Shown: one piece after another, positions 14,619-23,837 of the stretch | Position numbering within the stretch: the first letter of the stretch is position 1 | Layout of the letters: each line of letters starts with the position of its first letter | Assembly: GCA_016744295.1 (NCBI GenBank) | Contig: JADGEQ010000057.1 | Span: 1-36,691, forward strand | From: Desulfobacteraceae bacterium | GTDB taxonomy: Bacteria > Desulfobacterota > Desulfobacteria > Desulfobacterales > Desulfobacteraceae | DNA length: 36,691 nucleotides | Direction of reading: 5' to 3' | Position numbers and translations under genes: made by a program | Notes under the pieces: generated by a model | Database searches by the model: none | What the model saw: the letters and a program-made list of their open reading frames with translations, nothing else | Told to the model about the DNA's origin: nothing

Positions 14619-17111
14619 ATGGAAACAAAATCTCCCAGCATTCTAATCCTGGGCGGCGGTGTTGCCGGAATGGCAGCCGCCCTCGCCCTTAACACCCAGA
14701 AGTTGTCTGTGCACCTGGTCGAAGAACAAAACCACCTTGGCGGGAAAGCAGCGCTATGGGCCTGCATGGCCACGGATACCTGCAAGAACTGCGGTGCCTG
14801 TCTGAGCCAGGAGATGGTCCAAAAGATTTCATCACAAAACAATATCACCCTTCATTTAAATGCAAAAATTCACACCCTCAAAAAAACAAACCAGGGTGTT
14901 GAAGCACTCCTGACCTCGGGGAAAACCATAGTTGCCGCCAGGGTAATCATGGCAACGGGATTCTCTGTCTTTGACCCCGCAAAACTCCCCTCCCTCCATT
15001 GGGCAGACTATGGGAACGTCATCACCACGGCCCAACTCAACAAACTTTTCAGGGAAGGAGGGCTTAAGAGACATTTAAAAGATGCCAAAAATCCAAGAAT
15101 CGCCTTTATCCAATGTGTTGGGTCCAGAAATCGCAAATTGAAAAAAGATTATTGTTCCCAGGTCTGCTGTAAAATATCCCTTCGCCATTCTCAAAAGCTG
15201 ATCCATGAGATTCCAACTGCCCGCATTACTCTTTTTTACATGGATCTTCAAATTATCGGCAAGGAGACCCGCAGGACGCTCAATGAACTTTCCCAACAGA
15301 TTGAGCTGGTCCAGGGCGTCCCGGCTGAAATACTGGAAGAGACTGACACCCACGCACTCACCATGGTGACCGAAGAGGTGACCACCCAATCCAGGATGGC
15401 CAGACAATTTGACCTGGTGGTATTGTCCGTGGGCATGGATTCCGCCGAGGGTCTCGATAAAACCGCCGCCCTTCTGGAAGCTGCCCCCAATGGCTGGGGA
15501 TTTTTCAACACCCGGGAGGCCAGGCTGGCCGATGATCTTTATATTGTTGGTTGTGCTGCAGGACCCAAGGATATTCTATCCTCAAAGCAGGAGGGCACCA
15601 TTGCCGGGGCAAAGGTTTTAGAAGAGATGGGCCTTTCCAAAAAACCCGACATGAATGTGGCCATCCTCGGCAGTGGTCCCCAGGCCGATATGGTTGCCCG
15701 GGCCGTTTCAGCTCGGGGATATAGGGCTTATACCTTTGGGGCCGAGCCAACTGTCAAAAAATCGGATATCAAAAATCCGAAAGCCAGAATTCTGGCCCTG
15801 GAGGGAACGGCTGGCAATTTTTCCATCTATTATGAAAACCAGGACAAAAGACAGACCCTCTCCTGCGGGGCCATCATTGCCGCCCCCGACCCCTGTCCCA
15901 TTGCCAATGCAGGCAAAGATAATTTCAAAACCGCCATTAATCTGGATAGTTTTACAGGAATTACCCCTGAAAACTGTCCCCAAAACACCCTGATTCTCCT
16001 GGATTATTTTGGCCCGGAATTTAAATCATCGGCCCGCACAGCTCTCATGGCCGCCATGGCTGCCAGAAAAATAGAAAAAGATGTCACCATTTTGATGAAT
16101 AAAATGCTGGTTCACAGCGCCCTGGGCCAACGCCTCTATGATCAGGCCAGAAAATCGGGTATCCGGTTTCTCAGATTTAATACACCAAAGGATATTGAAA
16201 TTAAGGCCAAAAATCTTGGGTTTCATATTTTACTAAAAGAAGCCACACTACCAGGCCTTAAGCTGTCCCTGGAATATGACTGCTTGGTATTACCGGAAAG
16301 CATCCGTTCTTGCCCCGGATTTGAGATCATTGCAAATTTTCTGCGCACCTCCCTGGACCGGGAAGGTTTTCTCCAACCGGCCAATGTCCGGCACAGGCTG
16401 ACCCAGAGCCCGAGAAAAGGCATATTTTTTACCGGCACCGGACATGATGAGATGGATGAAAACGAAATGGACTTGGAAATCCAGGATATTTTATCCACTC
16501 TGGGTACTCTGGGCTCGCCCATTGACGCTTCTCAGAAAAACGCCGGGGTCAGGGTCAACGAAAAAGAATGCGCCAAATGCCTTACCTGTTACCGGATCTG
16601 CCCCCACGCGGCCATCATTCTCAATGAAAAGATGCAGCCCCAGATCATGGAGAATGCCTGTTTTTCATGCCATTTATGCGTGTCCAACTGCCCGGCCCAT
16701 GCCATTGAATCCGATGAGCTTACCAATGATAAAATTGCAGGTAAAATCCCGACAAAGGGGGGATACCAGGCAAAAAATGGCCAGGTGGTGATTTTTGCCT
16801 GTGAACGGTCTGCCGCCCTGGCCGCCGACAAGATCGCGCTTCCGGAAAAAACCCAGCTTATTTCCATTCCCTGTGCCTGTCGCATCAGTTGCAACATGAT
16901 TTTAAAAAGCCTGATCAGCGGGGCTTCAAAAATTATTGTCGGCGGATGTCATGAAGGGAACTGCCGCTCCATGGAGGGCAGCAAAACAGCCAGAACAGAG
17001 GTTAGCGCCATGGAAAAAATGCCTGGGATCACTCCGGGACAAATCGCATGGGAACCTGTTGCAGCCAATGAAAACTGCAAATTCCAGCGCATTATTGGCC
17101 AAAAAGGATAA
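14619..17111 (+). CDS. HdrA/QmoB-like FAD iron-sulfur protein with C-terminal MvhD-like domain
   Basis: 830 aa cytoplasmic electron-transfer subunit. Order: FAD-binding Rossmann GGGVAG (12-17); an HdrA-type Cys set C49, C55, C58, C61; flavin-domain motifs (MATGFSVFD); a second Rossmann-like part from about 345 (ILGSGPQADM); two [4Fe-4S] ferredoxin motifs C651/C654/C657/C661 and C681/C684/C687/C691; and an MvhD-like tail from about 722 with CACRISC and GCHEGNC. This is the plan of QmoB and of HdrA-MvhD fusions in sulfate reducers. The ATG at 14619 follows GGAG by six bases; a TTG four codons upstream is less likely. The stop is 11 bases before the HdrD-like gene, so I infer one complex. No qmoA or qmoC is in the window, so I do not call it Qmo. 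Confidence 0.85.
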   Translation: METKSPSILILGGGVAGMAAALALNTQKLSVHLVEEQNHLGGKAALWACMATDTCKNCGACLSQEMVQKISSQNNITLHLNAKIHTLKKTNQGVEALLTSGKTIVAARVIMATGFSVFDPAKLPSLHWADYGNVITTAQLNKLFREGGLKRHLKDAKNPRIAFIQCVGSRNRKLKKDYCSQVCCKISLRHSQKLIHEIPTARITLFYMDLQIIGKETRRTLNELSQQIELVQGVPAEILEETDTHALTMVTEEVTTQSRMARQFDLVVLSVGMDSAEGLDKTAALLEAAPNGWGFFNTREARLADDLYIVGCAAGPKDILSSKQEGTIAGAKVLEEMGLSKKPDMNVAILGSGPQADMVARAVSARGYRAYTFGAEPTVKKSDIKNPKARILALEGTAGNFSIYYENQDKRQTLSCGAIIAAPDPCPIANAGKDNFKTAINLDSFTGITPENCPQNTLILLDYFGPEFKSSARTALMAAMAARKIEKDVTILMNKMLVHSALGQRLYDQARKSGIRFLRFNTPKDIEIKAKNLGFHILLKEATLPGLKLSLEYDCLVLPESIRSCPGFEIIANFLRTSLDREGFLQPANVRHRLTQSPRKGIFFTGTGHDEMDENEMDLEIQDILSTLGTLGSPIDASQKNAGVRVNEKECAKCLTCYRICPHAAIILNEKMQPQIMENACFSCHLCVSNCPAHAIESDELTNDKIAGKIPTKGGYQAKNGQVVIFACERSAALAADKIALPEKTQLISIPCACRISCNMILKSLISGASKIIVGGCHEGNCRSMEGSKTARTEVSAMEKMPGITPGQIAWEPVAANENCKFQRIIGQKG

Positions 17112-17122
17112 GGTGAGAAGAT

Positions 17123-18388
17123 ATGGACACTGCAACACCGGATAATACCATCAAAAAAAATTCCCCCGGAACCAGGGCGGGTATAAGCACCCATTCCGAG
17201 CTGAACAGCCAACTGAACGATCAGTTGAACCAACTTCCTTCGGGAGATAATATTATAGAATGTCTGACCTGCGGCGCCTGCAACTCCCGGTGCACCTGGT
17301 TTGACGGACAAGGAGGCCCCCTGCCCCGGCAGATGGTCCGCATGGCAGCCCTGGGACTGGATCAAGCGTTGGTGGAGGGTCAGATGCTATGGGATTGCCT
17401 GATCTGCAATAGATGCACTGAAGGCTGCCCCATGGGCATCCGTATGGACATGGTGGTCAGGAAAGGGCGAAACCTTGCCATTGCAGCGGGCCAGATCCCC
17501 CCGGACATCCAAAAAGGCATCAAATCAAGGCTGGAAACAGGGGATGTGAATGGGCTGACCAAGGAAGAATTTGTGGAAACGGTTGAATGGGTGTCTGAAG
17601 AGTTTGTGGACGAGGTGGATGACCCAAAAGCCGAAATACCCCACGACATTGCCGGATCAAAATTTCTATACCTGCCCAACCCAAGGGAGCTTGGCATTAA
17701 CCTTCTCCATTTGACAGCCATGGGAAAACTCTTTTATGCCATGAAGGAAAGTTGGACCATGTCCTCTTTTCACACCGATGTCACCAATTGGGGATATTTT
17801 GTGGGAAACAACCAAATTGCCCAGCAAATTGCCCGTATGGTGGTGGAACCGGCAGAAAAATTGGGCATTGAAACCCTGGTTCTAAGCGAATGCGGACATG
17901 GCTACCATGTACTCAAATACCTGCTGCCCGAACTTATCGGCAGAAAACCCGCCTTCACCGTCATGAGTATTCCGGAACTGGCACTTGAATATGCTAGAAA
18001 AGGGGTGCTTAAATTTGATCCCTCAATCCACCCCTATAAAATTGCCTATCACGATCCTTGCAATATTGCCAGAAAGTCCGGCGGATATGATCCCCCCAGA
18101 GAACTTCTCGCCCTCTGCTGTGACGGAGTGGCGGAACTGATCCCCAGCAGGGAAGACGGGGTTTGCTGCGGAGGCGGGGGCGGTATTCTCCAGGACAGCA
18201 CCACCAACAAAAAACGGATGGTCTCGGGCAAATACAAGGCAGAGCAGATGAAGGCCACAGGTCTTAATCATTTGGCCACGGTCTGTCTCTCCTGCCACCG
18301 CCAACTGGGTGAATTGTCCAAGCATTTCAAATTGGAAATAAAGGTGGATACCGTGGCTTCACTGGCTTCGGCATGCCTGGTCCTATAG
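17123..18388 (+). CDS. HdrD/TmcB-like iron-sulfur protein (HdrC-HdrB fusion)
   Basis: 421 aa soluble protein. Two [4Fe-4S] ferredoxin motifs at the N-terminus (C47/C50/C53/C57 and C92/C95/C98/C102) correspond to HdrC. The rest corresponds to HdrB, with CCG-type cysteines in LSECGHGYH, HDPCN, CCGGGGG and CLSCH, which bind the noncubane cluster that handles disulfide or other two-electron substrates in heterodisulfide reductase. No membrane segment. It follows the HdrA-like gene by 11 bases with a GGTGAG site before the ATG. Together they should pass electrons between ferredoxin or a dehydrogenase, FAD and the CCG active site. The physiological partner is not shown here. Confidence 0.87.
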   Translation: MDTATPDNTIKKNSPGTRAGISTHSELNSQLNDQLNQLPSGDNIIECLTCGACNSRCTWFDGQGGPLPRQMVRMAALGLDQALVEGQMLWDCLICNRCTEGCPMGIRMDMVVRKGRNLAIAAGQIPPDIQKGIKSRLETGDVNGLTKEEFVETVEWVSEEFVDEVDDPKAEIPHDIAGSKFLYLPNPRELGINLLHLTAMGKLFYAMKESWTMSSFHTDVTNWGYFVGNNQIAQQIARMVVEPAEKLGIETLVLSECGHGYHVLKYLLPELIGRKPAFTVMSIPELALEYARKGVLKFDPSIHPYKIAYHDPCNIARKSGGYDPPRELLALCCDGVAELIPSREDGVCCGGGGGILQDSTTNKKRMVSGKYKAEQMKATGLNHLATVCLSCHRQLGELSKHFKLEIKVDTVASLASACLVL

Positions 18389-18461
18389 ATTGAAAATATT
18401 TGTAGCTCAGATTTCGTACCAACAGAACCGCTTCTCGATTTAGGTAATTATGCAGGGTGTT

Positions 18462-18506
18462 ATCGGATTCTCAAAATTCTCATCTCCTGAATTCGGAGAA
18501 TCCGAT
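18462..18506. terminator. Inverted repeat between convergent genes
   Basis: ATCGGATTCTC (18462-18472) and GAGAATCCGAT (18496-18506) are perfect complements around a 23-nt loop. It sits between the ends of the HdrD-like gene and the FKBP gene, so a shared terminator is likely. There is no strong T-tract on either side. Confidence 0.5.
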
Positions 18507-18512
18507 GAGTCG

Positions 18513-19127
18513 TTATTTTACTGCAATAAGTTCAACAGTGAAAATCAATGTAGAATATGGTTCAATCGTCCCCCCACTGCCGGTTGAACCATATGCAAGC
18601 TCAGATGGGATATACAGCTCATATTTTGAACCCTCAGCCATAATCTGAAGCGCTTCTGTCCAGCCTTTAATGACGCCACTCAATGGAAAAGTTGTTGTTT
18701 CTCCACGTTTGTATGAGCTGTCAAAAATTATACCATCAAGTGTCTTACCTTCATAATGCGTTTCAACGGTATCTGTAGTAGCGGGTTTTTTCCCGCTTCC
18801 TTCAGTGATCACTTTATACTGAAGTCCGCTTTCGGTTGTTTTAACGCCCTCTTTTTTACTGTTTTCTTCAAGAAATTTCGTTCCGGCTTCAATATTTTTT
18901 TTTCCTGATTCCATCTGCTCTGCCTGCTTCTTGTCCTCCATTGCTCTTTGGAAATTTTGCATAATGTGTTGCATTTCACCAACAGGCATTTGGGATTTTT
19001 CCCCGTTAAAAGCCGCAATAAATGAATCCGCAAAAATTTTAGGATCAATTTCAAGGCCCTGTCTTTTAAAGTCACCACCGACACTTTGTCCAAGAACATA
19101 ACTGACCTTATCTAAATCAACTTTCAT
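18513..19127 (-). CDS. fklB: FKBP-type peptidyl-prolyl cis-trans isomerase (FklB-like)
   Basis: 204 aa. Catalyses proline cis-trans isomerisation in protein folding. The N-terminal dimerisation domain (about 1-110; VSYVLGQSVGGDF, then a long charged helix) precedes the catalytic FKBP domain (about 115-204) with VETHYEGKTLDG, FDSSY, VIKGWTEAL and IPSELAYGS. No signal peptide, so like cytoplasmic FklB rather than periplasmic FkpA. The ATG follows GAAGGAA. Single gene, convergent with the Hdr pair. Complete. Confidence 0.88.
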   Translation of the reverse strand: MKVDLDKVSYVLGQSVGGDFKRQGLEIDPKIFADSFIAAFNGEKSQMPVGEMQHIMQNFQRAMEDKKQAEQMESGKKNIEAGTKFLEENSKKEGVKTTESGLQYKVITEGSGKKPATTDTVETHYEGKTLDGIIFDSSYKRGETTTFPLSGVIKGWTEALQIMAEGSKYELYIPSELAYGSTGSGGTIEPYSTLIFTVELIAVK

Positions 19128-19676
19128 TTTAATTCCTTCTATATTAAATATTTTATGAAAAGTTTGTTAATATACACAAAAAGGAGCCAGATTGCATTAA
19201 AAAAAATTGGCCTTTGCCAGCCCTGAAAAGGAGATAACAACCGTCCAGAGTTAAGGATTCTTGCATTAGCCAAACCCATTTTTCAAGAATATTGCCGCAA
19301 TAAGTATTTGGGGTATTCTGAAAAATTGACAACACAGATTGACAGGGAAAGCCTTGGGTTTTCATTCGCCTAAAAAAAGGATTCTGTCGCGCAAATAGTC
19401 CTCGCCGTAAACACCTCGGTGTGATCTGCCTAATTTTATATTTTAGGCCCCTAGAACAAAAGTCTGCCCATTTTTACTTGACCACATAATAACCGCCATG
19501 ACCGGTAAAAGGGTGTATCGCCAGAAAAATATTGAAAAAAATTGGACAGCAGTGTAAACGACATCACCTGGTTTTTGAGCCTGGGAAGGGTACACGTCAG
19601 ACCACTACGGAAAAGAGTCAAAAGCCCGGGAAACTGTAACAACAGAAAAATTCATTTTTCCTTCAGGACACCTGTG
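19128..19676. other. Non-coding stretch before the MFS gene
   Basis: Short ORFs here look spurious. Two small hairpins are visible: ACACC-TC-GGTGT near 19411-19422 and GCCTAA/TTAGGC at 19428-19448. I see no family-level RNA motif. The open frame of the MFS gene extends back to 19542, but the residues before the chosen start do not look like protein. Confidence 0.45.
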
Positions 19677-20924
19677 ATGATAAAAGAGCGTTTTAATATA
19701 TTTTATGGCTGGTATGTCATTGCCGCAGCCACCATACTGATGGCCACATGTTTTGGGATAGTATACTCGTTCAGCGTCTACTTTTTTCCGTTGCAGTCCG
19801 AATTTTCATGGGACCGGTCTGCTACATCTGGTGCCTTTTCACTGTACCTGCTTCTGGTAGGATTCTTTTCCATGGTCTGCGGCAAGGCTGTGGATCGGTT
19901 CGGGCCTAGGCGGGTTTTGATTCCCATGGCCGTAATAACAGGCTCAAGCCTTGTTTTAACCTCACAGGTCAAGGCCATCTGGCAGTTTTATGTGACGTAC
20001 AGTGTATTGCTGGCTGCCGGTACCGGTGCCATATATATCATCTGCATGTCTCTGGCCTCACGCTGGTTCTTTCGAAGAAAGGCCACGGCAATGGGGATCC
20101 TGGGAGCCGGCGGGTCTTTGGGCGCCGTGATCATGGCCCCTGTCAGTGCCTGGCTAATACAAAGCTTCCAGTGGCGTACCGCTTTTATGCTCACAGGGCT
20201 TCTCGCCTGGTGCCTGATGATTCCTGCCTCCTTGATGCTCAAAGACAGTCCTCCGGAAATGGGTCCCGATGCAGTGGACCGTTTAGCCGACAGCACCGAA
20301 CCATCCGCCGGCTTTTCCATTTCCGGGGCAGTTAGAACCCGTAAATTCTGGTACTTGTTCCTGTTATGGTTCTGGTTTTCCTTTTGTCTTTATATGGTCA
20401 TGACCCACATTGTGCCAAGGGCCCAGGATTTTGGGCTCACCCCGGTGCAGGCGGCTGGTGTCATGAGCATTATGACGGCCGTTAGTATTGTTTCCCGCCT
20501 GGCAGGCGGCATGATTGCGGACCGGATGGACAAACGCAGGCTGCTGTTTTCGCTGTTCTCGGTCATGGCCCTGACCATGATCGGACTGTCCATGGCCCGT
20601 GTGCCATGGGCTCTCTATCCTTTTGCCATTGTTTTCGGGATCACCTACGGTGGCACGGACACCTCCATCATCGCCATTGTCACCGATGTTTTCGGAACTG
20701 CCAAAGTTGGCACTATAATGGGCATCCTCATGATCAGCTGGGGACTGGGCTCAGCTTCCGGCCCTTATCTGGCCGGATGGATCTTCGATCTCACAGGTGA
20801 CTATACCTGGGCTTTTGTCACGGCTGCGTCAGGGCTGATGCTGTCCGCATATCTGAGCAAAAAACTGACACTGGAAAACCCCGCCGGTAATCACCAAAAA
20901 GTTAAGGATGATCGGGTTGCCTAA
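19677..20924 (+). CDS. MFS transporter, OFA (oxalate/formate antiporter-like) family
   Basis: 415 aa with about 12 hydrophobic spans. It begins FNIFYGWYVIAAATILMA, typical of OFA-type carriers, and has the MFS loop motif GKAVDRFGPRRVL between spans 2 and 3 and a second one, GMIADRMDKRRLL, between 8 and 9. These transport monocarboxylates or related anions across the inner membrane; the substrate is unknown. I start at the ATG at 19677 because 45 extra codons upstream are basic, lack family character and begin at a TTG. Ribosome site weak (AGGA). Stands alone. Confidence 0.85.
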   Translation: MIKERFNIFYGWYVIAAATILMATCFGIVYSFSVYFFPLQSEFSWDRSATSGAFSLYLLLVGFFSMVCGKAVDRFGPRRVLIPMAVITGSSLVLTSQVKAIWQFYVTYSVLLAAGTGAIYIICMSLASRWFFRRKATAMGILGAGGSLGAVIMAPVSAWLIQSFQWRTAFMLTGLLAWCLMIPASLMLKDSPPEMGPDAVDRLADSTEPSAGFSISGAVRTRKFWYLFLLWFWFSFCLYMVMTHIVPRAQDFGLTPVQAAGVMSIMTAVSIVSRLAGGMIADRMDKRRLLFSLFSVMALTMIGLSMARVPWALYPFAIVFGITYGGTDTSIIAIVTDVFGTAKVGTIMGILMISWGLGSASGPYLAGWIFDLTGDYTWAFVTAASGLMLSAYLSKKLTLENPAGNHQKVKDDRVA

Positions 20925-21070
20925 CAGGGATCGCCAACAGGATTTTTTGATGCCTGAAATGGACAGGCAATAACCAGAATTGAACACCATTGAAAAACTC
21001 AATTTTTAAGAAGCTAAAAGATGCCCACGATTATTTTGTTAAAAACAATTACAAAAATCCAATCTATATA

Positions 21071-22396
21071 TCAACGCAAAATCTGTTTCAGTTTGATACC
21101 TGTATGCTCAAAAATTGTTTGATACGTATCTCCGTCAGAATCCGGGTGATAAAATTCTTTCACCAGACTTTCGTTTGCATCGTAAAAATACTGGATCCGC
21201 CGGCCGTCTGAAAAATACTTGTTCTTTTCAGCCAGACTCTGGTCTGCACGGTATGCGTAAACGGTTTTTAGCGGGTACCGGCCATCGGGATTCTTTATCT
21301 CTTCAATCACCAGTCCGCTGTCATTATGTTTTTGCACGATTTCATGATCATGGTCGTAATGATAGATTTTGTCCAGCTCCTGGTGCCCGGTCTCTATCTG
21401 GGTCCGTTTTTTAACCATATTGCCCTGGTCATCATACCAGTAATTGTATTTTTTCCAGTACCCGCCGGTTATACAGTCGGTCTCTTTTTCGACCAGGTTG
21501 TTTTTCTCATCATAGCCATAGGTGGTTTCAAATGAATCCCGATCCCTATACCTGCCGTCCAGGTAATATTCTTCAAGCTCTTTAGTCAGACGGCTCTTTT
21601 CATCATAGGTATACAAAAATTTTTTCTTCAGGTGTTTTTTCCCGTATATCGATTCTTCCACCCGGTTTCCCTTGTTATCATACTGGTACAGGTGTTTTAA
21701 AGGATCTTTGCCGTTTCTTTTGAACACCTTTTTGATTAACTGTTTTTTATCGTTATAGGTGTATTGATTCTTTTCCGACGGTCCTCCGAGCCCACCCAGA
21801 GAGTCCTGGATAAGATTGCCTTTTTCATCATATGCAAACCGCTGCACCGTGGTCTCGCCGTTGCTGATTTTTTTTTCCATGGACACCAGGTAAATCGTCC
21901 GGTTGAGAACTGCCTCCCTGAACCTCCCGTCGGGATACCTGTCAAGGTATGCCTTGGCCCCTTTAACGCTCTTTACCTGTCTGGCGTACTCCATCTCAAG
22001 AAAGGTTTGAATTTTTTTGCTTTGTTTTGTGTTGGAAAATTTTTCCAGATACGCCTGGGCCCCTTTTATCGTATTTGCCTGCCTGTAGTACCAGTCTTGT
22101 GTGTACTCTTTTTTCAGGACGGCATTGACAGCGATCTTGATATCAATCTTCCCTGCTTTTATCTTCCTGGAAAAATAATCAAGGCTCTGGTCCTTGTGTG
22201 CTTTTTTAACCTCAATAGTATATTCGCCCGGCGGCAGGATGAACTCAATGGGCACATCATAATAGGTTCCCACAATGTCACCGTCTACATAGACGTCACT
22301 TTCACTTTTGTCAGAGACTAATTTAATATAGGCGTCCGAATACACACTCGGGGCATAAAGCAGAACTGCCGCCAGAATAAAAAACATTTTTTTCAT
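21071..22396 (-). CDS. Secreted protein with PEGA domain and YD (RHS-like) repeats
   Basis: 441 aa. A signal peptide of about 20 residues (MKKMFFILAAVLLYAPSVYS) is followed by a PEGA-like domain (SDVYVDGDIVGTYYDVP and LPPGEYTIEVKK) that often sits on cell-envelope proteins. Residues about 190-430 have at least eight repeats of the type YxYDExxNLxxK (FAYDEKGNLIQ, YTYNDKKQLIKK, YQYDNKGNRVEE, YTYDEKSRLTKE). YD repeats build a beta shell in RHS/Tc toxins; here they are few and without a toxin tip. The ATG at 22396 has AAGGAG eight bases upstream. It lies 18 bases after its neighbour, so the two are co-transcribed and probably work together outside the cytoplasm. Confidence 0.75.
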   Translation of the reverse strand: MKKMFFILAAVLLYAPSVYSDAYIKLVSDKSESDVYVDGDIVGTYYDVPIEFILPPGEYTIEVKKAHKDQSLDYFSRKIKAGKIDIKIAVNAVLKKEYTQDWYYRQANTIKGAQAYLEKFSNTKQSKKIQTFLEMEYARQVKSVKGAKAYLDRYPDGRFREAVLNRTIYLVSMEKKISNGETTVQRFAYDEKGNLIQDSLGGLGGPSEKNQYTYNDKKQLIKKVFKRNGKDPLKHLYQYDNKGNRVEESIYGKKHLKKKFLYTYDEKSRLTKELEEYYLDGRYRDRDSFETTYGYDEKNNLVEKETDCITGGYWKKYNYWYDDQGNMVKKRTQIETGHQELDKIYHYDHDHEIVQKHNDSGLVIEEIKNPDGRYPLKTVYAYRADQSLAEKNKYFSDGRRIQYFYDANESLVKEFYHPDSDGDTYQTIFEHTGIKLKQILR

Positions 22397-22414
22397 GTCA
22401 AACACTCCTTGCAT

Positions 22415-23548
22415 CTAATTGTTCAGATACCCGTCAAAAGGGATATAATATGCAGCGTTATAATTCTTCGTGGATGTAAAATTATGGGCCAGGAGTTTCT
22501 CCAGTTCCTCCACAGGCAGGGTTAACCCATATTTTTTCATGATATAGATCCTGCAATCAGCCTTTATGGAAGCCCTTTTTTCCCTGAATTTTCTTTGAAG
22601 CCCGGGAAGCGCATTTTGCATCTTCTGTTTTGCTCTTTTAACCCTGGCTTTTCTTTCCCGGGTATAGGCTTTTGATTTTTTCTCCCTTTTTTTTCTTTCC
22701 TCCCGGGTTTCCCCTATGTATTCAGCCGTCAGGTGAAACCCCCGGGTTCCTTCTTCCACACGGGTATAATATTTACCGCACGAATTGATGACAAAGGTTT
22801 GGATATTCGCATCCACCTTTCTTAAATCACCCCTGGCGGCAGGCAGGTTCATTTTTTCAAATTTAGTAAAGGGATTTTCTTTTTTTGCAGCCTGTTTTTT
22901 ATCCGCTCTGTTTTCAATCCAGTTGATCACCGGGTTGAAATTGAATTTAACCCGTGCAGAAGATCCCAGGAGAACAATGCGCATCCCGTTTTTCACTCGG
23001 CTTTTTGCCTGTACTTCAGACAGGTATTGCAAAGAAAATCCCTGGTTGTCCCGGTATAAAAAGTCATCCCATTCAGGTGAACCCGGCACGTTATGGCTCA
23101 TATATCTGTTCTTTTCATTCTCAGGCAATCCTTTGGCCGTCAGTGCTTCCCCGAAATAAATATCTGCCATTGCACCCAGATTGACATCCATGAACAGATT
23201 TTCACCCAGATGCATTTTGACATCCACATCCACTAGGCTGATTTTTTTTATAATCTCTGCCGGTACTTGATAGGTCTTATTTTTATAGCGGGCATGATAC
23301 GTTTTCTGATCAGGGATAACGACCATCCCCTGGCCATTGACCACAGGTTCCCCCATCAGGGTCGCCACACGCCAGACCATATATACCGAACCCAGGTTAT
23401 GCACGGCATTCAGGTATATCTGCTCATCATCTGTTTTGATACTGGTGACAATACTATCCCCTCCGTATCTTAAAGCGGCAGATGATACTGATGCAAAACA
23501 GAGTATGATACTGATGGCCATTTTGACCGGCAGCCATTCTTTCATCAT
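22415..23548 (-). CDS. Secreted protein of unknown function, with basic coiled segment
   Basis: 377 aa. A signal peptide is likely (hydrophobic MAISIILCFASVSSAA, then cut near residue 25). Residues about 25-110 have a pattern (VYMVWRVATLMG and GMVVIPDQ) that is not known to me. Residues about 280-330 are very rich in Lys, Arg and Glu, probably a long charged helix (ETREERKKREKKSKAYTRER), and two Cys (about 257 and 335) might form a disulfide. The ATG follows AAGGAAG. It precedes the PEGA/YD protein by 18 bases in one transcription unit. Family not recognised; export is the only thing I infer. Confidence 0.7.
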   Translation of the reverse strand: MMKEWLPVKMAISIILCFASVSSAALRYGGDSIVTSIKTDDEQIYLNAVHNLGSVYMVWRVATLMGEPVVNGQGMVVIPDQKTYHARYKNKTYQVPAEIIKKISLVDVDVKMHLGENLFMDVNLGAMADIYFGEALTAKGLPENEKNRYMSHNVPGSPEWDDFLYRDNQGFSLQYLSEVQAKSRVKNGMRIVLLGSSARVKFNFNPVINWIENRADKKQAAKKENPFTKFEKMNLPAARGDLRKVDANIQTFVINSCGKYYTRVEEGTRGFHLTAEYIGETREERKKREKKSKAYTRERKARVKRAKQKMQNALPGLQRKFREKRASIKADCRIYIMKKYGLTLPVEELEKLLAHNFTSTKNYNAAYYIPFDGYLNN

Positions 23549-23711
23549 ATTTATTACTTCCTTGTTCCTCGCTCAACATTCAAGATAAAAGGTCAAAATC
23601 CTACTATTGATCATTTTTATTGTCAAACCATTTCAAGGATGAGACTGACTGAATATTTCCGTTCTGATTCTCCTCGGAGATTTTCAGAAAAGTTAGGAAT
23701 CTAATACCCCG

Positions 23712-23792
23712 GACTATTATTAAACCCCCTGGTTTTTCAGAGTATTGTGCAATAAGTATCGGTTATCGAGAATCGAGAATTGCTGATACGCA
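23712..23792 (+). repeat. Dispersed repeat, fullest copy
   Basis: The left part (ACTATTATTAAAC, CTGGTTTTTCAGA) and right part (TTGTGCAATAAGTATCGG, TTATCGAGAAT, GAATTGCTGATACGCAT) are joined here. An internal doubling (ATCGAGAATCGAGAAT) is visible. The last bases match the C-terminal coding end of the IS91-family remnant at 32055, suggesting the repeat is the tail of such an element. Confidence 0.6.
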
Positions 23793-23837
23793 TTATGCGC
23801 CCCTTTATGAAGTGTCATAACTAGTGTATTAAATATT

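Noticed and set aside
14619..18388. Naming the pair qmoB/qmoA or tmcB
   Set aside because: Domain plan fits several Hdr-like complexes and defining partner subunits are not in the window.
19153..19365. 70-aa minus-strand ORF
   Set aside because: No ribosome site or recognisable pattern; probably chance.
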